Assembly: GCF_025527015.1 (NCBI RefSeq)
Contig: NZ_JAODIM010000031.1
Coordinates: 1-64,000, forward strand
DNA length: 64,000 nt
Origin: Winslowiella arboricola
GTDB taxonomy: Bacteria; Pseudomonadota; Gammaproteobacteria; Enterobacterales; Enterobacteriaceae
Direction of reading: 5' to 3'
In this document: one piece after another, positions 40,876 to 51,056 of the stretch
Layout of the letters: each line of letters begins with the position of its first letter
How positions within the stretch are numbered: the first letter of the stretch is position 1
Program-made: the position numbers and the translations under genes
The notes under the pieces: model-generated
Seen by the model: only the letters and a program-made list of their open reading frames with translations
What the model was told of the DNA's origin: nothing
Database searches by the model: none

Positions 40876-41577
40876 ATGAGTACAAGAAGCGAAATTATTG
40901 ATGGCAACCTGGCACAAAGAAGTATATACGGATTGATATATACGGAAGTATTGGGCTGGGTGGATCTCGGACATGCGCAGGGTACTGACATCCGCAATTT
41001 GTGGGCGCAAATGCTGCGTGGTGAATCCCAAAGCAGGTCAACTTATGATGTTACATATAAACAATCGATGGTTGGCCTTAAACGTCGCCTGACGGTGGGA
41101 AAATCAATCACCTGGCGTCTCAAAAAAGGCCTGTCATATCATCAAAAGCAAAGTATTGCTCTTGCCATGATGATTACAGTAGCCCGAAGATTTGAGGGGC
41201 TTCAGAGCTCTTTCCCTTTCAACTGGGCTACAGATAGCGGATTCAGCGCTGAAGATCTGGTATCGGACCTGCTCGGCTTTTATCGGGTTATGACGTGTAT
41301 GAATAACGTGTTCAGCTATCTGAAACCGTTAAGCAAAGAAAAGGCTTTGAAACGGTGGGATCATTACGGAAAAATAGGTTCGTGGAAAAATGAAACTTTC
41401 AAACCGCTGCTATTCCCTGACCCGGATCATTCCCCCAACGGCAGACCACACTTTGGGCAATTACCAAACTTCATGAGAACCGTCACTCCTTATAACAGGT
41501 GGACATCTGAGGATGTGGGTATTGTTGACCCTAATCGCGGCTTTATCTATTTTGCCAGGGGAGAACCACGGGCATGA
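40876..41577 (+). CDS. Protein of unknown function (possible DUF4056-like)
   Basis: 233 residues with no signal peptide or membrane segment. I do not recognise it firmly. The N-terminal stretch GLIYTEVLGWVDLGHAQGTDIRNLW resembles, from memory, the conserved core of DUF4056 proteins, in which a His and an Asp follow a G-[FI]-[IV]-D motif. A good ribosome site (AAAAAGG) precedes the ATG. The stop overlaps the next start (ATGA), so both proteins are made together. Base composition is lower in GC than the flanks and the pair is absent from E. coli here, pointing to acquisition. A toxin/immunity or effector/immunity role is possible but unsupported. Confidence 0.6.
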   Translation: MSTRSEIIDGNLAQRSIYGLIYTEVLGWVDLGHAQGTDIRNLWAQMLRGESQSRSTYDVTYKQSMVGLKRRLTVGKSITWRLKKGLSYHQKQSIALAMMITVARRFEGLQSSFPFNWATDSGFSAEDLVSDLLGFYRVMTCMNNVFSYLKPLSKEKALKRWDHYGKIGSWKNETFKPLLFPDPDHSPNGRPHFGQLPNFMRTVTPYNRWTSEDVGIVDPNRGFIYFARGEPRA

Positions 41578-42008
41578 AAAAGTCACTAAAAATTACACTG
41601 GCCGTTCTGGTGGTATGCGTAATTGGTCTTTTCTATGGCTTGCAATATTTCAAGATGGAATTCGCGGACGGTGCTGATTACACGGAACAGGATAAGCGGA
41701 AGTATGATTTTTATACTCCGGAATTGCTGAAAAATATGCCTCGCGTTAGCAACATCTACAGCTTCCATTACAGCAATGTGTCTGGCCCCAACCCCGCACT
41801 GATTTATCAGGCGAGTTTTTCCGGCACAACAGATACCAGCAAAATTGACACCTATCTTGAAAAAAACGGGTATAAAAAAGGAGAAATATGCAATACCAGC
41901 GGAGATTGCTGGACCGGCAAGGATCCCAATATAACCGTATCGGTGGGCATTGAGGAAAACCCGAGCGCCATACGGGTCGAAATGGTAGATAAGGCGGGAT
42001 ACGATTGA
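41574..42008 (+). CDS. Small secreted or membrane-anchored protein, unknown
   Basis: 144 residues: N-terminal Lys-rich start and one hydrophobic segment (about 6-25, without a lipobox cysteine), then a soluble domain with two close cysteines (CNTSGDC) that could form a periplasmic disulfide. It overlaps the preceding gene by four bases. Similar in plan to small periplasmic immunity or accessory proteins, but I recognise no family. A terminator hairpin follows. Confidence 0.6.
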   Translation: MKKSLKITLAVLVVCVIGLFYGLQYFKMEFADGADYTEQDKRKYDFYTPELLKNMPRVSNIYSFHYSNVSGPNPALIYQASFSGTTDTSKIDTYLEKNGYKKGEICNTSGDCWTGKDPNITVSVGIEENPSAIRVEMVDKAGYD

Positions 42009-42057
42009 CGAGATAAGGCAAGAAATAGTGAAAAATCCAACTAAGTAACCTTCACCA

Positions 42058-42082
42058 GCCCGGCTGAATCCGGGCAGTTTTT
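42058..42082 (+). terminator. Terminator of the unknown pair
   Basis: GCCCGG-CTGAAT-CCGGGC followed by AGTTTTT. Confidence 0.7.
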
Positions 42083-42181
42083 CGATGGCGCGTGACACTC
42101 TTTCCCTGTAAGTCGCCTGCAAATCGATTCGTTATCTTACCCTATGATAACAACGGCCTGAATGATTTTAGAGAGTATAAA

Positions 42182-43102
42182 TCATTCAATTAACGCCTGC
42201 GCCTGACGCAGTTGCTGATCGGAAAGCGGTAAATAGCCTGCTCGTTTTACCAGTGCCTGCCCCTGCGGCGAAATTGCCTGCAACAGGAAAGCGCGCGTAA
42301 GGGGTTCCAGCGGTTTACCGGGAGGTTTGTTGACATAGATATACAGCGGTCGGCTCCAGGGATAACTGCCGTTACGAATATTTTCGATGCTGGGGATCAC
42401 CGCCGCCGCGCCAGCACGAGATATCGCAAGGGTTTTTACCCCGCTGATATGAAAACCGATACTGGCGTAACCAATCCCATTTAACGTGGTGGCCACCGCC
42501 TGCACTACCGCCGCTGAGCCGGGGTATTCACTGACATCACGACGAAAATCGCCGCCACACAGCGCCTGTTGCTTAAAGAAACCCCAGGTGCCCGAGGCAG
42601 AGTTACGGCCAAAACGTTGCAATGCACGCTGCTGCCACTCAGGCGATTTTAGCTGCAGGTCGCCCCAGTTTTCCGGCACCGAGGTCGCGCCGCAACGGCG
42701 TGTCACCGAAAACAGCGCATCAAGCTGCTGACTGTCGACCGTGGTCAGCGGATTATCCTGATTGACCACCACCACTAGCGCATCCATCGCTACCGGCACC
42801 GCCAGCGGCGCATAACCGTATTTATCGGCAAACAACTGACGTTCCCCGGCCTGCATCGGACGGCTCATCGCCCCCAGTTGCGCAGCACCAGCGGCCAGCG
42901 CGGTGGGCGCAGTAGAAGAACCGGCTGCCTGGATCTGCACATTGACGCCGGGATACTGACGATTAAAGTTCTCGCCCCACAGCGCCATCAGGTTGCCGAG
43001 GGTATCGGATCCGACGCTGGTGAGATTCCCCGCCAGCATCCCCTCTTTGGCCGATGCCGTGGCTGACAGCAGCAGTAGCGCCATCAGAATCAGTTGTTTC
43101 AT
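42182..43102 (-). CDS. PstS-like phosphate-binding protein
   Basis: 306-residue periplasmic precursor with signal peptide (cleavage about ATASA). Phosphate-binding family motifs: LTSVGSDTLGNLM, AAGSSTAP, GAMSRPM and RNSASGTWGFFK. It is distinct from classical pstS, having no pstCAB beside it. It starts 19 bp after the phoR stop on the same strand, so it is probably the third gene of a phoB-phoR operon and Pho-regulated. It could supply phosphate to the Pst permease or act in sensing; neither is shown. Confidence 0.88.
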   Translation of the reverse strand: MKQLILMALLLLSATASAKEGMLAGNLTSVGSDTLGNLMALWGENFNRQYPGVNVQIQAAGSSTAPTALAAGAAQLGAMSRPMQAGERQLFADKYGYAPLAVPVAMDALVVVVNQDNPLTTVDSQQLDALFSVTRRCGATSVPENWGDLQLKSPEWQQRALQRFGRNSASGTWGFFKQQALCGGDFRRDVSEYPGSAAVVQAVATTLNGIGYASIGFHISGVKTLAISRAGAAAVIPSIENIRNGSYPWSRPLYIYVNKPPGKPLEPLTRAFLLQAISPQGQALVKRAGYLPLSDQQLRQAQALIE

Positions 43103-43121
43103 GCTTTGCGCCTGTTAATGG

Positions 43122-44435
43122 TCAACGCGTAGCATTCTCCGGTAATTCCACCTGAACAATCAACCTCGGCGCCAGCGTAAAGCTAAAGCAGGTCTGAATA
43201 TCCGGTACGCTGGTAATATCCAGCCGCGAATTGTGGTGGCTTAACGCATGCTTGACGATCGCCAGCCCCAGACCACTGCCGCCGGTATTGCGCGAGCGCG
43301 CTTTATCCACGCGATAAAAACGCTCGGTAAGCCGCGGAATATGTTCCGCAGTAATGCCGGGGCCGTTATCTTTCACCGCAAAGTGTGCGCCGCTTTTATC
43401 GCGCAACCAGCTGATATCGATGCGGGTGCCGGACGGCGTATGGTTAATTGCGTTATACACCAGGTTGGAAATCGCGCTGCGCAGCTGATCGTCGTTGCCA
43501 TACACCTGCAGATGCGGGTCGGTATGGAAATGGATCTCCTGACGACCATTGCTGAGGGTTTCCGCTTCGCGTTGCAGCAGACGCAGCATCATCGGCACAT
43601 CCACTTTCTCCTGCAAATCGATGGCTGGCGCCGCTTCAATGCGCGACAGCGTCAGCAGCTGTTTCACCAGGCTGTCCATGCGTCGCGTCTGCTCCTGCAT
43701 GGTTTGCAGTGCTTTGGTGCGCGACGGGCCTTCCAGCACCGCGTCGTTCATCATCTCCAGATAACCCTGTAGCACCGTCAGTGGCGTACGCAACTCATGG
43801 CTGACGTTGGCAAAGAAGTTACGCCGCGCGCCTTCCAGCTGATGCTTCTGTGTAACATCACGCGCCACCAGCAGCCACTGCCCTTCGCTGTAAGGCATCA
43901 CGCGAAACTCTAAATGACGATGATTATTCAGTACCAGGGTTAGTGGGCGGGCAAAGTCGCGCTGGCGCAGATAGCGGGAAAACTCGGGATAGCGCAGCAG
44001 GTTAAGGATATTCTGGCCATTATCCTCCGGCCAGCGCAGCCCTAAATGTTGTTGCGCTAAGCCGTTACACCAGAAAATATTGCCCTCTTCAGTGGTCAGC
44101 ACCACCGCATCCGGCAGGGACTCCGCCCCACTACGAAAACGCTTGATCAAATTACCCAGCTCGCGTCGTCGTCGACGGTTACGCAGCTGCATCTGATACA
44201 GGCCGTAAAACAGCGGTTCCCAGCTGGCTCGCCCGGCGGGCGGCGTCATGGTGCGGTCAACCCACAACCAGTGTGATAAACGCAGCAGATTATAGAAATG
44301 CCAGCCCAGCATCCCCAGCACGGATACTAACAGCCACCACGGCAAATAGCCGAACAGCAGACCCAGTATCAGTGCTGGCAGACAGGCCAGCAACAGCTCC
44401 AGCAGTAATCTCTTCCAGGAGAGGCGTTCCAGCAC
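43122..44435 (-). CDS. phoR: Phosphate regulon sensor kinase PhoR
   Basis: Inner-membrane histidine kinase that phosphorylates PhoB at low phosphate. Two N-terminal helices without a large periplasmic domain, a PAS domain (about 100-195), HisKA with His213 in [10 protein letters not shown], and an ATPase domain with [17 protein letters not shown] and [10 protein letters not shown]. 437 residues (E. coli 431). GTG start, as in E. coli, with GGAG upstream. 14 bp after phoB. Confidence 0.97.
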   Translation of the reverse strand: MLERLSWKRLLLELLLACLPALILGLLFGYLPWWLLVSVLGMLGWHFYNLLRLSHWLWVDRTMTPPAGRASWEPLFYGLYQMQLRNRRRRRELGNLIKRFRSGAESLPDAVVLTTEEGNIFWCNGLAQQHLGLRWPEDNGQNILNLLRYPEFSRYLRQRDFARPLTLVLNNHRHLEFRVMPYSEGQWLLVARDVTQKHQLEGARRNFFANVSHELRTPLTVLQGYLEMMNDAVLEGPSRTKALQTMQEQTRRMDSLVKQLLTLSRIEAAPAIDLQEKVDVPMMLRLLQREAETLSNGRQEIHFHTDPHLQVYGNDDQLRSAISNLVYNAINHTPSGTRIDISWLRDKSGAHFAVKDNGPGITAEHIPRLTERFYRVDKARSRNTGGSGLGLAIVKHALSHHNSRLDITSVPDIQTCFSFTLAPRLIVQVELPENATR

Positions 44436-44449
44436 GGTTCAGACTCCGA

Positions 44450-45139
44450 TCAAAAACGAGCGGAGAAACGATAACCCGTTCCGCGCACCGTTTGAACCAT
44501 TCGATCGTGGCCGGTGACTTCCAGTGCTTTACGTAAACGGCGAATATGCACATCGACAGTGCGATCTTCAACATACACATTGGTGCCCCAGACATGGTTC
44601 AGCAGCTGCTCGCGGCTGTAAACACGCTCGGGATGCGTCATAAAGAAATGCAGTAATTTATACTCGGTTGGCCCCATATCCAGCGGCGTGGTTTCGGCCA
44701 TCACCCGGTGCGAGGAGGGATCAAGGCTTAACCCCTGCATCTCAATCACCTCTTCCACCGCCATCGGCGAAATACGGCGCATCACTGCTTTAATCCGCGC
44801 CACTAACTCTTTCGGCGAAAACGGTTTGGTAATGTAATCATCGGCGCCCACTTCCAGCCCACGCACCCGATCTTCTTCTTCGCCGCGCGCCGTCAGCATC
44901 ATAACCGGAATATCGCGCGTCATCGCTTCGCGCTTCAGATGTTTAATAAATTGAATACCGCTGCCACCAGGTAACATCCAGTCAAGAAGGATCAGATCTG
45001 GCCAGGGTTCGATAAGTAAATTCACCGCACTGTCATAATCTTCCGCCTCTATCGGTTGATAGTCATTTTGCTCAAGGACGAAACACAACATCTCACGGAT
45101 TGGGGCTTCATCTTCGACTACCAGAATGCGCTTAGCCAT
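44450..45139 (-). CDS. phoB: Phosphate regulon response regulator PhoB
   Basis: OmpR/PhoB-type response regulator, 229 residues, the E. coli length. Receiver domain with phospho-acceptor Asp53 in [10 protein letters not shown] and Lys in TKPFSP; C-terminal winged helix with [13 protein letters not shown] and [11 protein letters not shown]. The start [11 protein letters not shown] was chosen by length and GAGCAAT upstream; the frame to 45274 would include the Pho box. Divergent from sbcDC. Confidence 0.98.
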   Translation of the reverse strand: MAKRILVVEDEAPIREMLCFVLEQNDYQPIEAEDYDSAVNLLIEPWPDLILLDWMLPGGSGIQFIKHLKREAMTRDIPVMMLTARGEEEDRVRGLEVGADDYITKPFSPKELVARIKAVMRRISPMAVEEVIEMQGLSLDPSSHRVMAETTPLDMGPTEYKLLHFFMTHPERVYSREQLLNHVWGTNVYVEDRTVDVHIRRLRKALEVTGHDRMVQTVRGTGYRFSARF

Positions 45140-45188
45140 TATTGCTCCTGCTGATGTGACCGATTTGTCACTGGGATTCGCGGCGTCA

Positions 45189-45210
45189 TTATGCGTCAGT
45201 TTTATGACAG
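45189..45210 (-). promoter_or_regulatory. Pho box upstream of phoB
   Basis: On the minus strand: CTGTCATAAAA followed by a second 11-mer starting CTGACG, a near-consensus pair of PhoB half-sites. It lies 50 bp upstream of the phoB ATG and indicates autoregulation, as in E. coli. Confidence 0.85.
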
Positions 45211-45329
45211 ATTTATGAAAAATGCACGGGTCAAAATTGCCTTTGTCACAGTTTTTTGACCGCTGACTCAGCATTAGCGCAGCCGATTTTTTTCACTCTG
45301 TTTATAATCGGCCTTTCACGTTACCGTTT

Positions 45330-45455
45330 TATACCCTAAATAATTCGAGTTGCAGGAAGGCGGTAAGCCCGCTTAACCTGGGAGCATAGACAACTATGTG
45401 ACCAGGGTAAGCGGGAGCGGCCAACGCACCTGCAGCTCGAAGTATGACGGGTATA
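45330..45455. repeat. 126-bp MITE-like palindromic element beside sbcD
   Basis: Terminal inverted repeats start TATACCC at both ends, and both arms read on to TTCGAG(T/C)TGCAGG; a second matching block, CCCGCTTA-CCTGG, lies further in. The element folds as one long imperfect hairpin and has no ORF. It ends 11 bp before the sbcD ATG. Similar elements with these ends are common in Erwinia, Pantoea, Serratia and Yersinia, from memory. Confidence 0.75.
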
Positions 45456-45466
45456 CAGGGAGATTT

Positions 45467-46684
45467 ATGCGCATTATCCACACCGCCGACTGGCACCTCG
45501 GCCAGTTCTTCTACACCAAAAGCCGTGCACCGGAACATCAGGCGTTTCTCGACTGGCTGATCCATACGGTAGTAGAACAGCAGATTGATGCGGTGATTGT
45601 CGCCGGCGATATCTTTGATACCGGCTCGCCGCCGAGCTATGCGCGTGAACTCTATAACCGTTTTATTGTGCAATTGCAGCAAACCGGCTGCCAGCTGGTG
45701 GTGCTGGGCGGCAACCATGATTCGGTGGCGACCCTGAATGAATCGCGCGATCTGCTGGCCTGCCTGAACACACGGGTGATTGCCGCCGCCAGCGAGAATA
45801 TTGCCGATCAGGTGCTGCTGCTTAATAACCGTCAGGGCCAACCCGGCGCATTGCTTTGCGCCATTCCGTTTCTACGTCCGCGCGATATTCTGCGCAGCCA
45901 GGCCGGACAATCGGGTCGTGAGAAGCAGCAAAGTCTGCTGGAAGCGATTAGTGAACACTATCAGCGCTGCTATCAGCATGCAGTGCAGCAGCGCGAAGAG
46001 CTGGACCTGCCGCTGCCGATTATCGCCACCGGCCATCTGACCACTATGGGCGTAACCAAAAGCGACGCGGTGCGCGATATCTATATTGGTACGCTGGAGG
46101 CTTTTCCGGCGCAGGCGTTTCCGCCCGCTGACTATATTGCCCTCGGACATATTCACCGCGCCCAGCGCATCGCCGACAGCGAGCATATCCGCTACAGCGG
46201 TTCACCAATCCCGCTCAGTTTTGATGAAACCGGCAAGGCGAAAAGCGTGTTTCTGGTGGAGTTTGCCGGCCAGCAACGGCTGCGGGTAGAGGCGCTGGAG
46301 ATCCCGCTGTTTCAGCCGATGAGCATGATTAAAGGCTCGCTGGCGGAAATTGAACAACAGCTGAAGCAGTTTACCGATGCCAGCAGCCCTGTCTGGCTGG
46401 ATATTGAAATTGTCACCGCAGATTACCTTAACGATATTCAGCGACGCATTCAGGAGCTGACTGCCGATCTGCCGGTGGAAGTGGTGCTGTTACGGCGCAG
46501 CAGGGAACAGCGTGACAAGGTTATCGCCCGGCAGAACAACGAAACCCTGAGCGAACTGAGCGTCGAAGAAGTCTTCAACCGACGGCTGGCGCAGGAAGAG
46601 AGCAGCGACCCCGAACGACTGCAGCGGGCGCAACAGCTGTTTGCCATTACGCTTGATGCGGTGCGCAATGAGGTACAGCCATGA
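45467..46684 (+). CDS. sbcD: Nuclease SbcCD subunit D
   Basis: Mre11-type Mn-dependent nuclease that cleaves DNA hairpins and processes ends with SbcC. Phosphoesterase motifs in order: DWHLGQ, GDIFD, GGNHDS, TGHLT and GHIHR. 405 residues (E. coli 400) from the ATG after CAGGGAGA; the frame from 45398 runs through the MITE-like element. Overlaps sbcC by four bases. Confidence 0.96.
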   Translation: MRIIHTADWHLGQFFYTKSRAPEHQAFLDWLIHTVVEQQIDAVIVAGDIFDTGSPPSYARELYNRFIVQLQQTGCQLVVLGGNHDSVATLNESRDLLACLNTRVIAAASENIADQVLLLNNRQGQPGALLCAIPFLRPRDILRSQAGQSGREKQQSLLEAISEHYQRCYQHAVQQREELDLPLPIIATGHLTTMGVTKSDAVRDIYIGTLEAFPAQAFPPADYIALGHIHRAQRIADSEHIRYSGSPIPLSFDETGKAKSVFLVEFAGQQRLRVEALEIPLFQPMSMIKGSLAEIEQQLKQFTDASSPVWLDIEIVTADYLNDIQRRIQELTADLPVEVVLLRRSREQRDKVIARQNNETLSELSVEEVFNRRLAQEESSDPERLQRAQQLFAITLDAVRNEVQP

Positions 46685-49600
46685 AAATTCTGACCCTGCG
46701 CTTTAAAAACCTCAACTCACTGAAAGGCGAGTGGAAAATTGACTTCACCGCCGAGCCCTTCGCCAGCAATGGCCTGTTTGCGATTACCGGGCCGACTGGC
46801 GCGGGCAAAACGACCCTGCTCGATGCTATCTGTCTGGCGCTCTATCATCAGACCTCGCGTCTCGGCGGTATCACCCAGTCGCAGAACGATCTGATTACCC
46901 GCGATACCGCGGAATGCCTGGCGGAAGTGGAGTTTGAGGTAAAGGGCGTCGCCTGGCGCGCATTCTGGAGTCAGAACCGCGCACGCGGGGCGGTTGACGG
47001 CAACCTGCAGGCGCCACGCGTCGAGCTGGCGCGCTGCGACGACAACCGCATTGTCGCCGATAAAGTGAACGACAAGCTGAAAATCACCGAAACCCTGACC
47101 GGCCTCGATTTTAATCGTTTTACTAAATCGATGATGTTGTCGCAGGGCCAGTTCGCCGCCTTCCTTAATGCCAAAGCCAGTGAGCGCGCGGAGTTGCTTG
47201 AAGAGCTGACCGGCACCGATATTTATGGCCGCCTGTCGGTAGAAGTCTTTGAACGCTATAAAAGCACCCGTATCACGCTGGATAATTTACGCGCGCAGGC
47301 TTCCGGCATGGCGCTGCTGGATGAAGAGACGCGCCAGACACTGCAACAGCAGCTGGAACAGCTGATTGCGCAGGAACAAGTGCTCACTCAATCACTTAAT
47401 GCGTACCAGCAACAGCATAAGCTGCAACAGGATATTAGTGCGCTGCAGCAACAGCTTACCGACGTGGAAATGCAGCAACAACAGGCCAGCACCCAGCTGC
47501 ACAGCCTGAGCGAACAGCAGCAACAGGCGGAAAATGCGCGTAAGCAGCTGAATGAGCAGCGCCAGCAGCAGGAAACGCTGATTAACGATCAGGTATTGCC
47601 GCTGGATTTGCGCATCGCCGCGCTGGATAAGCAGTGTCAGGATTTCAGTAAAACCCTTACTGAACAGCAAGTTGCCTGTCAACAAAAACAGCAAAACCGG
47701 CAACAGCAGCAGCGGGAAATACATACGCTGGAACAGCAGCGCCAGCAGCATCAGCAATGGCGTCAGCAGCATGCCCAGGTCGCCGACTGGGGGCCATCGC
47801 TGTTGCAGTGGGGCGATCGTCTGGCTGCGTTACAAAAAAGCGAGCAAGCACTAACTTCGCAGCGAGAGCGTGAGCAGCAACAGCTGGAGAGCATCAACAC
47901 GCAAAATCAGTCGGTTGTGCAGCAGGAGCAACAACTTGCGCCATTGCAGAAACAAACCGATGCAGCACAGCAGCAGCTGACCCAGGCGCAGCAGGCGCTG
48001 GATAGCCTGCAACAGCAGCAGCCCGAGGCGGCGCTGCGTGCATCCTTAGCGCAACTGCAACAGCAGCGTCCGCAGCGCCAACAGCTGGCGCAGATATCTT
48101 TGCAGCTGGTACAGCAATATCAGCAACAACACAAAGTGCAGCTGGCAATCCAGACGCTGACGCAGCAACTGGAGCATGATGAGCAACAGCTGACCGTGCT
48201 GCGCAATGGCTATAAAGAGAAAAAACAGCATCATCTCGATTTAAAAGCCCGTTGCGATCTGGAGAAACAGATCACCGACCTGGCGCAGCACCGCGCCACG
48301 CTGCAACCCGACCAGCCCTGCCCGCTGTGTGGCTCCCGCCAGCATCCGGCGATTGCCGAATATCAGGCGATTGAGCTTTCAGTCAGTCAGCAGCGTCTGC
48401 AACAGCTGGAAAACGAGCTGCAACAACTTTCGGAACAAGGCAGCGCTAAAGGCGAGCAGGTGCGGCTGAGTAAACAACAGCGGGAAAAGCAGCAACAAGA
48501 GCAGCAGCAGTTACAGGCTGATATCGAACAGCTGCTGCAACGCTGGCAGGCACTTTGTCAGCCGCTGGCGCTAAGCATCGGGCCGCAGGACAATACCGCG
48601 CTAAGCGAATGGCTGGCGCAACAGGAACAGCAGGAGAGCGTACAGCAGCAGGCGTTGCAGCAGCGGGATCAGAGCGCTCGCCACTGCCAGCAGGTCAGAG
48701 AAAATCTGCATGAAAAACAGCAGGCGCTGCAAAAATTGCAACAGTCATTGCAACTGGCGCGCCAGCAACTCGCTTACGCACAGCAGCATCTGGCGGAGCA
48801 GCAAAAACAGCAACAAGCTGATTCCGAACAGACGCAGCAATTACGTGATCAACTCAGCGCTCAGCTGGCGACTTATCACTTCACCCTGCCCGCTCAGCAA
48901 CAGACCGGGCACTGGTTAGCTGAACGTCAGGCACAGTGGCAACAGTGGCAACAGAGTGAGCAAGCGCTTACTGAACTTGGCCCTAAACTGGCGGCATTAC
49001 AAAGTCGTCAGGAGAGCGCAGGCAGCGAACTGGCAGAACGCGAACAGCAATTGCGTCGCAGTGAAACTGAGCTTAACACTGCCCGCCAGCAACTGGCGGA
49101 ACAGCAACAGCAGCGCCAGCAACTGTTTGGCGATCGGCAGATCGCCGCGGTACGCCAGCAGCTGCAACAGCAAGCGGAACAGGCCGATGCGCAGTGCGCC
49201 GCAGTACAACAACGCTGGCTGACGGCACAGAACCAGATAAATACCCTGACCGGACAGCATAACTCACTAATTAGCCAGCTCTCGGCACTGCAATTACGCC
49301 AGAAAGAGAGTGAAACCGCGCAGAGTATGAAGCTGTCGCCGCCACAGCTCGCGGAAGAGATAGAGGGCTTGCGCCTGCAAATTCGCGACAATGCGCAGCA
49401 GCAGGGCCAGGCGCGTCAGCAGTTAACCAGCGATCAGCAGCGGCGTCAGCAGCAGCAAGGACTATTGCAGCAGATTGCCGACGGTGAACAGCAGCTGGCG
49501 GACTGGGCATGGCTGAATGAGATGATTGGTTCTGCTAAGGGCGATAAATTCCGGAAATTTGCTCAGGGTCTGACGCTCGACCATCTGGTATGGCTGGCCA

Positions 49601-50007
49601 ATAATCAGCTGGCTCGTCTGCATGGTCGTTATCTGTTAGAGCGTAAATCGCAGGAAGAGCTGGAGTTGCAGGTGATTGACACCTGGCAGGCCGATGCCCA
49701 GCGTGATACCCGCACGCTCTCCGGCGGCGAAAGTTTCCTCGTCAGTCTGGCGCTGGCGCTGGCGCTCTCCGATCTGGTCAGTGATAAAACCCGTATCGAA
49801 TCGCTGTTCCTGGATGAAGGCTTCGGCACGCTGGATGCCGAAACCCTTGATACCGCGCTCGATGCCCTTGATGCGCTGAATGCCAGCGGCAAAACCATTG
49901 GCGTCATCAGCCATGTCGAAGCGATGAAAGAGCGCATTCCGGTGCAGATTAAAGTGCGCAAAGTGAATGGCTTAGGTTATAGCAAGCTGGAGTCACCGAC
50001 GGCCTGA
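46681..50007 (+). CDS. sbcC: Nuclease SbcCD subunit C (SMC/Rad50-like ATPase)
   Basis: ATPase partner of SbcD. Walker A GPTGAGKT at 37-44, zinc hook CPLC at 547-550, ABC signature SGGES at 1014-1018 and Walker B with Asp1045-Glu1046 (FLDEGFG). Long coiled coils flank the hook and are extremely rich in glutamine, with many Q-Q-Q runs encoded by mixed CAG/CAA. 1108 residues, about 60 more than E. coli SbcC; the extra length is in the coiled coil. Starts within the sbcD stop (ATGA), so it is translationally coupled. Confidence 0.96.
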   Translation: MKILTLRFKNLNSLKGEWKIDFTAEPFASNGLFAITGPTGAGKTTLLDAICLALYHQTSRLGGITQSQNDLITRDTAECLAEVEFEVKGVAWRAFWSQNRARGAVDGNLQAPRVELARCDDNRIVADKVNDKLKITETLTGLDFNRFTKSMMLSQGQFAAFLNAKASERAELLEELTGTDIYGRLSVEVFERYKSTRITLDNLRAQASGMALLDEETRQTLQQQLEQLIAQEQVLTQSLNAYQQQHKLQQDISALQQQLTDVEMQQQQASTQLHSLSEQQQQAENARKQLNEQRQQQETLINDQVLPLDLRIAALDKQCQDFSKTLTEQQVACQQKQQNRQQQQREIHTLEQQRQQHQQWRQQHAQVADWGPSLLQWGDRLAALQKSEQALTSQREREQQQLESINTQNQSVVQQEQQLAPLQKQTDAAQQQLTQAQQALDSLQQQQPEAALRASLAQLQQQRPQRQQLAQISLQLVQQYQQQHKVQLAIQTLTQQLEHDEQQLTVLRNGYKEKKQHHLDLKARCDLEKQITDLAQHRATLQPDQPCPLCGSRQHPAIAEYQAIELSVSQQRLQQLENELQQLSEQGSAKGEQVRLSKQQREKQQQEQQQLQADIEQLLQRWQALCQPLALSIGPQDNTALSEWLAQQEQQESVQQQALQQRDQSARHCQQVRENLHEKQQALQKLQQSLQLARQQLAYAQQHLAEQQKQQQADSEQTQQLRDQLSAQLATYHFTLPAQQQTGHWLAERQAQWQQWQQSEQALTELGPKLAALQSRQESAGSELAEREQQLRRSETELNTARQQLAEQQQQRQQLFGDRQIAAVRQQLQQQAEQADAQCAAVQQRWLTAQNQINTLTGQHNSLISQLSALQLRQKESETAQSMKLSPPQLAEEIEGLRLQIRDNAQQQGQARQQLTSDQQRRQQQQGLLQQIADGEQQLADWAWLNEMIGSAKGDKFRKFAQGLTLDHLVWLANNQLARLHGRYLLERKSQEELELQVIDTWQADAQRDTRTLSGGESFLVSLALALALSDLVSDKTRIESLFLDEGFGTLDAETLDTALDALDALNASGKTIGVISHVEAMKERIPVQIKVRKVNGLGYSKLESPTA

Positions 50008-50015
50008 AACCCTGG

Positions 50016-50034
50016 GGGCGCCGCAATGGCGCCC
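50016..50034. terminator. Hairpin between sbcC and the DUF799 gene
   Basis: GGGCGCC-GCAAT-GGCGCCC between convergent genes; no T-run on either side. Confidence 0.45.
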
Positions 50035-50040
50035 GTGATA

Positions 50041-50688
50041 TCAGATTTTCGCGGCTTTTGCGCGCGGCCCGGCAAGAATGCCGCCATTAGTATTGGCAGT
50101 CAGTAAGCGATTGCTGGTGACAACCGCAACATCATGCGCGCCATCACCAACATTATTGGCAATCTGTTTTACCGCCGCACTGACCAGCATCCCCACCAGT
50201 CCCTGATTACCATTATTTTGCTCGTTATTCGTCGCGGTGGCCAGGCCACTCCAGATCTGCTTACCGCTGCGCAGATCGACCAGTCTGGCCGTTGCGCTCA
50301 CCCGCGTTACGCTGTCGATAACAATATATTTGGTGCCGTAATCGGTGATATCGATATACAGCGCCGCATCGGCGTTAAAGATGCTGCGCAGTTTTTCTGC
50401 ACTGACGCTGCGAATATCGGTGGCGTTGGTTAAACCATTCTGCTGAAAAGTCTCTTCCACCACCGCCACCGGGAACACATAGTAGCCCGACTCGGCCAGC
50501 GGCTGTGTCACCAGCGAGGCGAAACTGTGCGCCGCATTGATATCCGTAGAGTGATTTTCCGCAGGCAGCACCAGAATCGAAGCCGGTTTACTGGCGCGGA
50601 AAGCAGAATAATCGTACGGCGTTTTTTTCGCACAGCCGGTCAGGGTGATGGCGGCCAGCACGGCGACGAGGGTAAATATTTTTTTCAT
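50041..50688 (-). CDS. DUF799 (GNA1162-like) lipoprotein
   Basis: 215-residue lipoprotein with lipobox TLTGC (Cys19) and Ala at +2, so likely outer membrane. The domain resembles Neisseria GNA1162: SILVLPAENHSTDINAAHSF near the start and ADAALYIDITDYGTKY in the middle. Function unknown; the fold is related to TolB N-terminal-like domains. Third gene of a CsgG-DUF4810-DUF799 operon; its start shares one base with the preceding stop. Confidence 0.85.
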   Translation of the reverse strand: MKKIFTLVAVLAAITLTGCAKKTPYDYSAFRASKPASILVLPAENHSTDINAAHSFASLVTQPLAESGYYVFPVAVVEETFQQNGLTNATDIRSVSAEKLRSIFNADAALYIDITDYGTKYIVIDSVTRVSATARLVDLRSGKQIWSGLATATNNEQNNGNQGLVGMLVSAAVKQIANNVGDGAHDVAVVTSNRLLTANTNGGILAGPRAKAAKI

Positions 50689-51041
50689 TATTTTGCTCCC
50701 TGCTTATTACGCATCAGGAAATCCATATAGTGAGAAGACTCAGGAAAAGCGGCTTTCTCCGCGCTAAACTGGCTGAAGGCCAGATCAGGATGACCGGTAT
50801 TGACATATAACAGACCGAGCTGGGCACGCAGTCCTGGAGCAACCGGTTTATTTTTGGCATTCGCCTGCTGAATAACCGCATTCAGCGTCGCAATCTCTTT
50901 TTCCGGCGCCGCGCTATGTTTGTAATAGCTATATAACGACGGCTGATATTCGCCCCAGTAATAGATATTTGCGCTTTTTTCAGCACAGGCGGTTAACAGC
51001 AAAGCGGTAGCCGCTGTCAGGGTAGTTTTCAGAACGCGCAT
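50688..51041 (-). CDS. DUF4810 lipoprotein
   Basis: 117-residue lipoprotein with lipobox LLTAC (Cys19) and Ala at +2. The mature part is helical: YYWGEYQPSLYSYYKH, then a TPR-like pair of helices (LRAQLGLLYVNTGHPDLAFSQF). Known only as a partner of CsgG-like and DUF799 lipoproteins. Middle gene of the trio, 15 bp after the CsgG-like gene. Confidence 0.85.
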   Translation of the reverse strand: MRVLKTTLTAATALLLTACAEKSANIYYWGEYQPSLYSYYKHSAAPEKEIATLNAVIQQANAKNKPVAPGLRAQLGLLYVNTGHPDLAFSQFSAEKAAFPESSHYMDFLMRNKQGAK

Positions 51042-51056
51042 ATTATTCTCCGTTTA

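Noticed and set aside
47392..48234. Leucine-rich or alanine-rich minus-strand frames within sbcC
   Set aside because: They are the reverse translation of CAG/CAA glutamine runs and not real membrane proteins.
46681..50007. Frameshift or duplication in sbcC because of unusual length
   Set aside because: The frame is continuous, and Walker A, zinc hook, signature and Walker B are all in the right order; extra length lies in coiled coil.
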